The notes beneath the pieces are model-generated. The model was not told the DNA's origin. It was given only the letters and a program-made list of their open reading frames with translations, and did no database searches. Both the position numbers and the translations under genes were made by a program. A stretch of 8,782 nucleotides of DNA from an uncultured Clostridia bacterium. Lineage in GTDB: Bacteria; Bacillota; Clostridia; TANB77; CAG-508. Each line of letters starts with the position of its first letter. The first letter of the stretch is position 1. Positions 1 through 5,474 of this stretch are shown here, in pieces. The stretch is from assembly GCA_947632525.1 (NCBI GenBank), contig CANRPQ010000054.1, forward strand, positions 1 through 8,782. Reading direction: 5' to 3'.

Positions 1-269
1 TTAACGGAAGATGTTACATCATTTATATGATATGTTGTATGTGGAATTTGAAGTTCAGCAGATTGATTTACTTCCAAAGATATTTCCTGACTGCTAATTT
101 CTACTTTTGGCTTTTCTAATACATAAGTTAATGCAATTATTCCAATAAAAATAAAAAATAATACAAGTAATACTAGGCCTACTTTATGGCTTTTTTTTGC
201 ATTTAATATGATTGCAACTAATAATACAATCACTATAAAAACTAATACTTCAATAAGATATAGATTCAT
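1..269 (-). CDS. Membrane-anchored protein with extracytoplasmic Ig-like region (partial, 5' part only)
   Basis: Reading the minus strand from the ATG at 269-267 gives 89 open codons that run off the left edge, so only the N-terminus is present. Residues about 3-22 and 29-49 are strongly hydrophobic membrane segments separated by a short basic loop (NAKKSHK). After them comes a polar stretch, VEISSQEISLEVNQSAELQI, whose alternating pattern resembles the bacterial Ig-like or DUF5011-like beta domains that sit outside the membrane in Clostridia. In such proteins a cell-wall or polysaccharide enzyme often follows, but none is visible here, so the function is unknown. The start is the first ATG after a GGAG at 287-284, with a rather long 14-base spacing; no better start is in frame. 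A good divergent promoter lies upstream. The gene is real with fair confidence; the Ig-like assignment is inference. Confidence 0.65.
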   Translation of the reverse strand, partial: MNLYLIEVLVFIVIVLLVAIILNAKKSHKVGLVLLVLFFIFIGIIALTYVLEKPKVEISSQEISLEVNQSAELQIPHTTYHINDVTSSV

Positions 270-340
270 TTTTTCTTTTATTACTCCATTTCATTCTACA
301 TTTATTACTATATTTAGTTAAAATATTAAATCATGATACA

Positions 341-369
341 ATTATACACCACATTAAAATAATAGTCAA
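341..369 (-). promoter_or_regulatory. Sigma-A-type promoter for the minus-strand membrane gene
   Basis: On the minus strand TTGACT (369-364) is followed after exactly 17 bases by TATAAT (346-341). This is nearly consensus and is the best promoter in the window by hexamer match. It would start transcription near 334 and leave a leader of about 65 bases before the ATG at 269. Found by reading; not tested. Confidence 0.6.
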
Positions 370-402
370 AAATAATTAAAAAATTTTATAAATTAAATAA
401 AT

Positions 403-431
403 TTGATATAAATATTTAAATATGATATAAA
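403..431 (+). promoter_or_regulatory. Extended -10 promoter for the membrane/GNAT gene
   Basis: TTGATA (403-408), a 17-base spacer, then TATAAA (426-431), preceded by TG at 423-424 in the extended -10 position. The implied start near 438 gives a leader of about 147 bases, which is long. A second TTGATA at 474-479 has no good partner. The DNA here is so AT-rich that weak matches occur by chance, but the full combination with spacing and TG is respectable. Confidence 0.45.
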
Positions 432-584
432 TAATGTATAATTATTATAAGAAACAAAAAAATGCTTAAAACTTTGATAATATAATAAAGGGAAAATACT
501 AAGATAATAGAAAAAGAGCTATTTTTAAAAACATAGGATTAAAACAATTTGTTTTAGAAATAAAGATAGGAGAGAAGTACACAT

Positions 585-1709
585 ATGGAAATAGTAGATG
601 TAATAGAAACGGTAAAAAAATATATACCCAGTGAATATTATGGACTATCCGAATGTATCGCTTATGCAATTCCAATAATCTTTTTTATATGTGCATTAAT
701 AACAGTTTTTGCAGGATATAGATTTCATAAATTTTGGGCAAGGCTTACTATGACAGTAGTATCTTTTATAATCGTTGCATTGACTTCAGCATTTTTTCCT
801 AATATAAATATAAACATATTTATTATACTTGCATTTATTATAGCAATATTAGTAGCATATTTTTCTAAACATTTATATAAAGTACAAGTTTTTATAATTA
901 ATTTTTTAACTACATACATTTTTTTACCAAATATATTAAGTAAATTAATACCATATGAATATAGTATTTTAATCAGCTTAGTTTTGGCTATTATCGTTGG
1001 TATATATTCAATTAAATATAAATATATAGTGACTATAATAACAACTTCTATAACAGGAAGTATGCTAGTATTTAATCAAATTTTTGTCCTGTTAAATCTT
1101 GACAAAAATAGCCATATAATTGTTTTTTATATATTAGTAACAATACTAGCATTATTGGGAGGAGCCTTTCAATTTAAATTTAGTGGACACAATGATATAA
1201 GTAAAAAGAATATAAGGAGCTATAAAAAAATGATTAAAATTGTTGAATATAAAAATGAATATGCAAAAGAAATATCTGAAATAGTATTAAGCAATATGTA
1301 TCAAATAAATATTAAAGATCATGGAAAAGATGTAATAGATAGAATTTCAAAAAATTTTACAGAAGATGAAATAAAGAAAAACTTTCCTAATAGAACTAAA
1401 TGCTTAGTGGCATTAAAAGATAATGAGGTAGTCGGTACAGCAAGTATTGATAAATATTGGGGTGATGAAACAGGTGAAAAATATATTATATTAACTTTGT
1501 TTGTAAAAATACAAAATCATCATCAAGGGATAGGAAGAAAATTAATGGAAGAAATTGAAAATATTGCAAATAATATTGGATGCAAAGAATTAATAATACA
1601 TGCTTCTGTTTATGCTTGTGAATTTTATCGTAAATTTGGATTTGACTATTTGGATAGTAAAAAAACACAAAATGAAGATAAGGAATATATCTTAATAAAG
1701 AAATACTAA
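585..1709 (+). CDS. Seven-helix TM198/DUF4203-like membrane domain fused to a GNAT N-acetyltransferase
   Basis: The 374-residue product has two parts. Residues 1-200 contain seven hydrophobic segments, roughly 25-44, 53-71, 77-92, 100-121, 125-142, 148-170 and 178-196. The sequence FAGYRFHKFW after the first helix looks like the TM198/DUF4203 membrane family, whose role in bacteria is unclear. Residues 216-374 are a complete GNAT domain: a motif A region with LFVKIQNHHQGIGRKLMEEI (about 305-324, pyrophosphate loop around H312-G317) and the family's C-terminal FYRKFGF signature (347-353). GNAT enzymes transfer an acyl group from acetyl-CoA to an amine; the substrate cannot be told. The enzyme part should face the cytoplasm. 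AGGAG at 568-572 supports the start. Oddly, a perfect internal ribosome site precedes Met216, so the GNAT may also be made alone. A terminator follows directly. The fusion could also be a recent join of two genes. Confidence 0.85.
   Translation: MEIVDVIETVKKYIPSEYYGLSECIAYAIPIIFFICALITVFAGYRFHKFWARLTMTVVSFIIVALTSAFFPNININIFIILAFIIAILVAYFSKHLYKVQVFIINFLTTYIFLPNILSKLIPYEYSILISLVLAIIVGIYSIKYKYIVTIITTSITGSMLVFNQIFVLLNLDKNSHIIVFYILVTILALLGGAFQFKFSGHNDISKKNIRSYKKMIKIVEYKNEYAKEISEIVLSNMYQINIKDHGKDVIDRISKNFTEDEIKKNFPNRTKCLVALKDNEVVGTASIDKYWGDETGEKYIILTLFVKIQNHHQGIGRKLMEEIENIANNIGCKELIIHASVYACEFYRKFGFDYLDSKKTQNEDKEYILIKKY
1214..1232 (+). promoter_or_regulatory. Internal ribosome binding site and in-frame ATG at the membrane/GNAT junction
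   Basis: AAGGAG at 1214-1219 is followed after 10 bases by an ATG at 1230-1232, which is codon 216 of the enclosing gene and the natural first residue of a GNAT domain (MIKIVEYKNEY). Starting here would give a free 159-residue soluble acetyltransferase, a normal length for the family. The site is as good as the ribosome sites of the separate genes in this window. Confidence 0.55.
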
Positions 1710-1729
1710 TTTATTGAAAATTTAAATTT

Positions 1730-1765
1730 AAAACACTACATATTCTAAAAATATGTAGTGTTTTT
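1730..1765 (+). terminator. Intrinsic terminator after the membrane/GNAT gene
   Basis: A perfect 14-bp stem (1730-1743 with 1751-1764, arm AAAACACTACATAT) closes a 7-base loop and runs into TTTTT at 1761-1765. It lies 20 bases after the stop codon. The A-tract on the left arm means it may work in both directions. It separates this unit from the polymerase operon. Confidence 0.8.
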
Positions 1766-1825
1766 AAAATTGTGTACATGAATTAATTTTTCACATGACT
1801 TTAGTATTAATTTTAAATTAATTAA

Positions 1826-1837
1826 AAACATCTGTTT
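1826..1837. promoter_or_regulatory. Putative LexA-like operator, distal (over the -35)
   Basis: AAAC-ATCT-GTTT is a symmetrical variant of the Gram-positive LexA box (GAAC-N4-GTTC), with A and T replacing the outermost G and C. Its right arm overlaps the -35 hexamer TTTACA of the polymerase operon. On its own the match is weak; its position and the second box make it worth listing. Confidence 0.35.
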
Positions 1838-1863
1838 ACAAATTAAAAATAATATGATATACT
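1835..1863 (+). promoter_or_regulatory. Extended -10 promoter of the Y-family polymerase operon
   Basis: TTTACA (1835-1840), 17-base spacer, TATACT (1858-1863), with TG at 1855-1856 in the extended -10 position. Transcription would start near 1870, giving a short leader of about 24 bases before the ATG at 1894. Both LexA-like boxes touch this promoter. Confidence 0.6.
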
Positions 1864-1869
1864 ATTATA

Positions 1870-1882
1870 AAACTATTGTTCG
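1870..1882. promoter_or_regulatory. Putative LexA-like operator, proximal (over the transcription start)
   Basis: Read on the minus strand this is CGAAC-AATA-GTTT, matching the left arm of the Gram-positive SOS box (CGAAC-N4-GTTCG) completely and three of four core bases of the right arm. It covers the predicted transcription start and touches the ribosome site at 1881-1886. LexA bound here would block the operon until DNA damage, as is known for UvrX/UmuC-type polymerases in Bacilli. The assignment is inference from pattern and position. Confidence 0.5.
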
Positions 1883-1893
1883 GAGGTTTAGAA

Positions 1894-3396
1894 ATGTATA
1901 ATAATTATAAGAACATTTATATAGCCATTGATTTAAAAAGTTTTTATGCTTCCGTTGAATGCCAAGAAAGGGGGCTAAACCCTCTAACAACAAATTTAGT
2001 GGTTGCAGACAGTAGTAGAACTGAAAAAACAGTTTGTTTAGCAGTAAGCCCATCTTTGAAACAATATGGAATAGGTGGTAGAGCAAGGCTATATGAAGTA
2101 ATACAAAAAGTAAAAGAAATAAACAAAAATAGAAAACTTAATGCACCAGGGCATATTTTTTCTTGTTCTTCTTATGATGATTTAGCATTAAAAAGCAATC
2201 CTGATTTAGAGTTGTCATATATTGTTGCACCACCAAGAATGAGCTACTATATGCAATATAGTACTAAAATATATAATATATATCTTAAATGGTTTTCAGC
2301 AGAGGATATATATGTTTATTCTATAGATGAGGTGTTTATTGATATTACACATTATTTACAAACATATAAAATGACACCAAGAGAGCTAGCAACAAAAGTA
2401 ATAAAAAATGTATTTTCAGAAACTGGAATAACAGCAACTTGTGGAATAGGTACTAATTTATATTTGTGTAAGGTAGCAATGGATATAGTAGCAAAACACA
2501 CTACTCCTGATGAAAACGGAGTAAGAATAGCAGGGCTGGATGAAATGAGTTATAGAAAACTATTGTGGAATCATAGGCCACTTACAGATTTTTGGAGAGT
2601 AGGTCATGGAATTTCAAAAAAATTGGAAGAAAATAAAATTTATACAATGGGAGACATAGCAAAAACTTCTATTGAAAATGAAGAACTTTTATATAAATTA
2701 TTTGGAATAAATGCTGAACTTTTAATAGATCACAGTTGGGGATATGAACCGAGCACTATACAAAGTATTAAAGAGTATAAGCCTATTACAAATAGTATAA
2801 GTTCTGGCCAAGTATTACATTGTCCATATAACTATGAAGATACAAAACTTATTGTTGAAGAAATGACAGAACTTTTAACTTTAGATTTAGTAAGAAAGAA
2901 TCTAATTACAAGTAAATTAGTATTAACTATTGGGTATGATGTAGAAAATATTAAAAATGCAGAAATAAGAGATTCTTATAAGGGAGAAATAACATTGGAC
3001 CATTATGGTAGAAAAGTACCTAAACATGCTCATGGGACCATAAATATTGACCATAAAACATCATCTACCAAAATAATAACTAATAAAGTTTTAGAATTAT
3101 ATGATAATATAATCAATCGTGATTTACTTGTTAGAAGAATAAATTTAACAGCTTGTGATGTAGTTAATGAACAAGCTTATAAAAGTATAAAACAATATGA
3201 GCAAATTAATATGTTTGTTGACTATTCTAAGCAGGAAGAACAAAGCAAAAAGGAACAGTCTGAAAAAGAATTACAAAAGGCAGTATTAGATATAAAATCA
3301 AAGTTTGGAAAAAATGCAATATTAAAGGGAATGAATTTTTTACAAGCTGGTACAACTATTGAAAGAAATAATCAAATAGGAGGACATAAAGGTTAA
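1894..3396 (+). CDS. Y-family translesion DNA polymerase (UvrX/UmuC-like)
   Basis: A 500-residue error-prone polymerase that inserts bases opposite damaged DNA. The palm begins IAIDLKSFYASVE with the catalytic aspartate D13 and the probable steric-gate Y18; the second metal site is SIDEVFID with D145 and E146. The thumb with helix-hairpin-helix-like DNA contacts follows near 230-300 (DFWRVGHGISKKL), then the little-finger domain. Q437-F441, QINMF, fits the sliding-clamp-binding pentapeptide (QLxLF type). The tail ending TTIERNNQIGGHKG is usual for the Firmicute UvrX-like group. All catalytic residues are present and the length is normal, so the enzyme should be active. ATG 1894 is chosen over a TTG at 1876 because CGGAGG at 1881-1886 sits 7 bases before it. 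The YolD-like gene follows 13 bases after the stop. Regulation is probably by LexA (see the two boxes upstream). Confidence 0.93.
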   Translation: MYNNYKNIYIAIDLKSFYASVECQERGLNPLTTNLVVADSSRTEKTVCLAVSPSLKQYGIGGRARLYEVIQKVKEINKNRKLNAPGHIFSCSSYDDLALKSNPDLELSYIVAPPRMSYYMQYSTKIYNIYLKWFSAEDIYVYSIDEVFIDITHYLQTYKMTPRELATKVIKNVFSETGITATCGIGTNLYLCKVAMDIVAKHTTPDENGVRIAGLDEMSYRKLLWNHRPLTDFWRVGHGISKKLEENKIYTMGDIAKTSIENEELLYKLFGINAELLIDHSWGYEPSTIQSIKEYKPITNSISSGQVLHCPYNYEDTKLIVEEMTELLTLDLVRKNLITSKLVLTIGYDVENIKNAEIRDSYKGEITLDHYGRKVPKHAHGTINIDHKTSSTKIITNKVLELYDNIINRDLLVRRINLTACDVVNEQAYKSIKQYEQINMFVDYSKQEEQSKKEQSEKELQKAVLDIKSKFGKNAILKGMNFLQAGTTIERNNQIGGHKG

Positions 3397-3409
3397 ATAG
3401 GGGGAAAAA

Positions 3410-3832
3410 ATGAAATATGACCATAAATATGATAATATAATAAATTTACCACATCATGTATCTAAAAAACATCCACAAATGTCGTTATATGAAAGATCCG
3501 CACAATTTGCACCGTTTGCAACTTTAACAGGATATGAAGATGCGGTTAAAGAAACAGCTAGATTAACAGACGTAAAAATGGAAATTGATGATGAAATTAA
3601 AAATATTTTAGATAGCAAATTACATATTATAATACAAAACTTAGAAAAAAAACCAGAGATAACCATTACATATTTCAAGCCTGACATGAAAAAAAGTGGT
3701 GGAAAATATGTAACAACTACTGGTTGTATAAAAAGAATAGATAAATATAATCAATTTATAGAATTATATGATAATACCAAAATTCCAATTAATGAAATAG
3801 TTGATATTACAAGTAAAATATTAAAACCTTAA
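3410..3832 (+). CDS. YolD-like protein, partner of the Y-family polymerase
   Basis: A 140-residue soluble protein with HPQMSLYERSAQFAPFATL near residues 23-41 and GYEDAVKETARLTD after it, the signature of the YolD-like family in Clostridia. YolD proteins are known to be encoded next to UvrX/YqjW-type polymerases in Firmicutes and have been proposed to act as UmuD-like accessory factors; the biochemical role is not settled. The C-terminal half (about 65-138) has beta-rich segments ending in KIPINEIVDI. The gene starts 13 bases after the polymerase stop with an AGGGGG site (3399-3404) and has no promoter of its own, so it is co-transcribed with the polymerase and would share its damage response. 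No terminator is visible after it. Confidence 0.85.
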   Translation: MKYDHKYDNIINLPHHVSKKHPQMSLYERSAQFAPFATLTGYEDAVKETARLTDVKMEIDDEIKNILDSKLHIIIQNLEKKPEITITYFKPDMKKSGGKYVTTTGCIKRIDKYNQFIELYDNTKIPINEIVDITSKILKP

Positions 3833-3841
3833 AATAAAGTA

Positions 3842-3870
3842 TTTACAAATAAAGAATTTAAAAGTATACT
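3842..3870 (+). promoter_or_regulatory. Promoter of the YjbR-ATL fusion gene
   Basis: TTTACA (3842-3847), 17 bases, TATACT (3865-3870). These are the same two hexamers and spacing as in the polymerase promoter at 1835-1863, but without the TG extension and without a LexA-like box. The start near 3877 leaves a leader of about 49 bases. Confidence 0.45.
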
Positions 3871-3925
3871 AATAATAAAAAATACATTAAAATAGAATAT
3901 ATAGAAACCAATAGGAATAACAAAT

Positions 3926-4921
3926 ATGAAAAATTTGAAAGAAATATTTAAAAATAGAAATCTAAATTACAAAAAGATGGTAAAGTATGGCTTTATCAGA
4001 AATAAAGAAAATTATACATACAAGAAACTAATTTGTAATGAACAATTTGAGGTTCAGGTTTTGGCATCACAAAAAATTTTTATTTCTAAAGTCATTGATG
4101 TTTCTAATTATGAGGAATATATACTCGTTGATATTGAAGATTCTGTTGGTGAATTTGTTGGAAAAGTAAAATACGAATATGAGAATTTAATAAAGGATAT
4201 AATAGAAAAATGTACTGATTTTCAAGTTTTTAAGAATCATCAATCAAAGGAAATTATAAAATATATAAAAAATAAATATAATGATGATTTAGAGTTCTTA
4301 TGGGAAAAGTCAAGCGATAGTGCTATATGCAGAAATAAAATGAATAACAAATGGTATTCTGTTTTTATGGTTGTTGGTTATGATAAATTGAAGTTGAATT
4401 TAAATGATAATGTTGAAATTATAGACCTAAAGTATCAAAAAAATGAAATAAAAGATATAGTAGATAATGAAAAAATTTTCCCGGGTTATCATATGAATAA
4501 ATCAAGTTGGATTACGATTATCCTAGATGGAAGATTAGATTTAAAGTCAATTTTTAAACTAATTGATAATAGTTACAAGCTTTCTATTGGAACCAATAAA
4601 ACTGGGTTATCAGGGGACTATTTATCAAATAAAGTTTATAATTATTTATTAACTATTCCAAAAGGAAAAGTTGTAACCTATGGACAAATAGGGAAAGCTC
4701 TTGGAAATAAAGGACTTGCAAGAGTAGTAGGGAGTATTTTACACAAAAATCCAGATGGAAATAAATATCCATGTTATAAAGTTCTAAATGGGAAAGGAGA
4801 ACTTGCAGAAGAATTTGTTTTTGGAGGGAAAAAAATTCAAAAACAACTTTTAGAAAAAGATGGTATAAAAGTCGAGAATAATAGGGTTGATTTAAATATC
4901 TATCAATGGCAAGAGGAATAA
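3926..4921 (+). CDS. YjbR/MmcQ domain fused to alkyltransferase-like (ATL/MGMT) DNA-repair domain
   Basis: A 331-residue fusion. Residues 1 to about 222 fit the long YjbR/MmcQ family: EFLWEKSSDSAICRNK near 123-138, KWYSVFMVV at 142-150 and YHMNKSSWITIILDG at 188-202. YjbR has a CyaY-like fold suggested to bind DNA. Residues 231-331 form the DNA-binding domain of O6-alkylguanine transferases: TYGQIGKALG (251-260), the likely arginine finger R266 in LARVVGS, and the active-site loop YPCYKVLNGKGEL (281-293). The acceptor cysteine C283 is present, but the usual PCHRV reads PCYKV, so the histidine that activates the cysteine in MGMT is a tyrosine. It may transfer alkyl groups, or only recognise them as ATL proteins do. 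AGGAA at 3913-3917 precedes the ATG by 8 bases. It follows the polymerase/YolD operon and fits a DNA-repair block. A microprotein follows two bases after the stop. Confidence 0.85.
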   Translation: MKNLKEIFKNRNLNYKKMVKYGFIRNKENYTYKKLICNEQFEVQVLASQKIFISKVIDVSNYEEYILVDIEDSVGEFVGKVKYEYENLIKDIIEKCTDFQVFKNHQSKEIIKYIKNKYNDDLEFLWEKSSDSAICRNKMNNKWYSVFMVVGYDKLKLNLNDNVEIIDLKYQKNEIKDIVDNEKIFPGYHMNKSSWITIILDGRLDLKSIFKLIDNSYKLSIGTNKTGLSGDYLSNKVYNYLLTIPKGKVVTYGQIGKALGNKGLARVVGSILHKNPDGNKYPCYKVLNGKGELAEEFVFGGKKIQKQLLEKDGIKVENNRVDLNIYQWQEE

Positions 4922-4923
4922 TT

Positions 4924-5019
4924 ATGAAAATTCTACTTAAATCAATGTTAATACCGTTAATCATACTTATAATTATTGTAGTATTAATTTATACTATTTT
5001 ACATATGTTATGTAATTAA
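4924..5019 (+). CDS. 31-residue single-helix membrane microprotein
   Basis: The ORF starts two bases after the stop of the YjbR-ATL gene, with AGAGGA at 4912-4917 inside that gene's end placed 6 bases before the ATG. The product begins MKILLKSML, then is an unbroken hydrophobic stretch (about residues 8-27, rich in I, L and V) and ends HMLCN. The two lysines at the N-terminus suggest that end stays in the cytoplasm. Tight spacing and a good ribosome site argue for real, coupled translation. It resembles in size and shape both small regulatory membrane proteins and TisB-type SOS toxins, but nothing in the sequence decides. No homologue recognised. Confidence 0.5.
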   Translation: MKILLKSMLIPLIILIIIVVLIYTILHMLCN

Positions 5020-5057
5020 AAAAACATGAAATCAAAATTGGTTATTAAATAAAAATA

Positions 5058-5078
5058 TGCTATATTTAAAATATAGCA
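5058..5078. repeat. 21-bp perfect odd palindrome
   Basis: GCTATATTTAAAATATAGC (5059-5077) is extended by a T/A pair at each end, giving 10-bp arms about a single central base. No T-run follows on the plus strand, so it is not a plus-strand terminator. On the minus strand it is followed by a T-rich tract, but no minus-strand gene ends here. It lies just upstream of the putative ToxI-like RNA and could be an operator or a transcript-end hairpin. Confidence 0.4.
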
Positions 5079-5112
5079 AGTAATAAATTTATATAATTTG
5101 CATATAATATTA

Positions 5113-5200
5113 TTGCTAGAAATAGTAAAAAAAGTTGGTGAATCCAGACATAAAGTTGGAACTTAAAAAACGGGATTAGAGGCAAACTCTAATCTTTTTA
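5113..5200 (+). ncRNA. Putative ToxI-like antitoxin RNA remnant (type III toxin-antitoxin)
   Basis: Between a TATAAT box (5103-5108, no clear -35) and an intrinsic terminator lies a short region with RNA-like structure. A 6-bp hairpin with a GAAA tetraloop is at 5113-5128. The 8-mer AAAGTTGG occurs at 5131-5138 and again at 5152-5159, 21 bases apart. TCCA (5143-5146) can pair with TGGA (5157-5160) inside AAGT/ACTT. In type III systems a repeat-containing antitoxin RNA is followed by a terminator and then the toxN gene; this order is seen here, with a toxN-like fragment at 5260. Only one to two repeat-like units remain, so it is probably degraded. I rely mainly on context; the RNA family is not recognised from sequence alone. 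Confidence 0.4.
5172..5199 (+). terminator. Intrinsic terminator between the ToxI-like RNA and the toxN fragment
   Basis: GATTAGAG (5174-5181) pairs perfectly with CTCTAATC (5187-5194) around a GCAAA loop and is followed by TTTTTA. Two G-T pairs (5172-5173 with 5195-5196) may extend the stem. A leaky terminator at this place, between antitoxin RNA and toxin gene, is typical for type III toxin-antitoxin operons. Confidence 0.75.
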
Positions 5201-5259
5201 TATTATTGTGTTTTTATAAATTTTAATATATAATTGAAATGCTAAGGAGGTAATCTTTG

Positions 5260-5391
5260 ATGATTATAAATTTAAAGATTGTTAGAGTTAATTCAAATTA
5301 TTGTGATTATTTAAGAAAATTTCATAATAAAGTAGCTTATAATAAAAATGAAAAAGAGTTAAGACCTCTTATTGGAAGAAAAATGTGTTGA
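5260..5391 (+). pseudogene. Truncated ToxN/AbiQ-family type III toxin (N-terminal fragment)
   Basis: AAGGAGG at 5244-5250, 9 bases before the ATG, opens a 43-codon frame. Residues 10-39 contain YCDYLRKFHNKVAYNKNEKE followed by LRPLIG, the conserved N-terminus of ToxN/AbiQ endoribonucleases. These cut RNA and are held inactive by an antitoxin RNA; they serve in phage defence and plasmid maintenance. After LRPLIG the frame reads RKMC and stops at TGA. Family members are about 170 residues, so roughly three quarters are missing. A neighbouring frame reads VLNIINNI shortly after, which might be a frameshifted trace of the next toxin strand, then also stops. The fragment should be non-functional as a nuclease. 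The order RNA, terminator, toxin supports the call. It could still be expressed as a short peptide, since its ribosome site is intact. Confidence 0.6.
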
Positions 5392-5474
5392 ATATAATAA
5401 ATAATATCTAAGCGATAACTTATAATATTTACAAAAAAATATCTATTCTACAATATAAATTGGAGGTAGAAAAT

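Larger units (their letters stand above)
270..584. other. Divergent intergenic region with a 17-bp palindrome
   Basis: These 315 bases hold no gene that I can support. They contain the two divergent promoters and a perfect odd palindrome, TAAAACAATTTGTTTTA, at 540-556. The palindrome lies downstream of the plus-strand promoter and ends 11 bases before the AGGAG (568-572) of the next gene. It could be an operator or a small hairpin near the ribosome site; its AT content makes chance occurrence possible. Confidence 0.35.

Noticed and set aside
1806..1822. AT-only palindrome ATTAATTTTAAATTAAT before the polymerase promoter
   Set aside because: It contains no G or C, so such symmetry is expected often in DNA of this composition.
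1876..1893. Upstream TTG start for the polymerase giving six extra residues
   Set aside because: The CGGAGG ribosome site lies inside this extension and correctly spaced from the ATG at 1894, and known relatives begin close to the IAID catalytic strand.
3378..3383. AGGAGG at the end of the polymerase gene as the ribosome site of the YolD gene
   Set aside because: It is 26 bases from the ATG, too far; AGGGGG at 3399-3404 is properly spaced.
4653..4964. Long minus-strand frame opposite the alkyltransferase domain
   Set aside because: It is a shadow of the strongly supported plus-strand gene, with no ribosome site and a low-complexity, leucine-rich translation.
5131..5159. CRISPR-like repeat pair (AAAGTTGG twice)
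   Set aside because: Only two 8-base copies 21 bases apart, with no spacer/repeat structure and no cas genes.
5113..5200. A known riboswitch or T-box leader
   Set aside because: I looked for T-box, purine, c-di-GMP, THF, fluoride and preQ1 consensus features and did not see any; the neighbouring toxN fragment gives a better explanation.
5460..5474. TTG start at 5460 for the ASCH gene
   Set aside because: It would place the GGAGG site inside the coding region; ATG 5475 is 8 bases after that site and matches the usual ASCH N-terminus.
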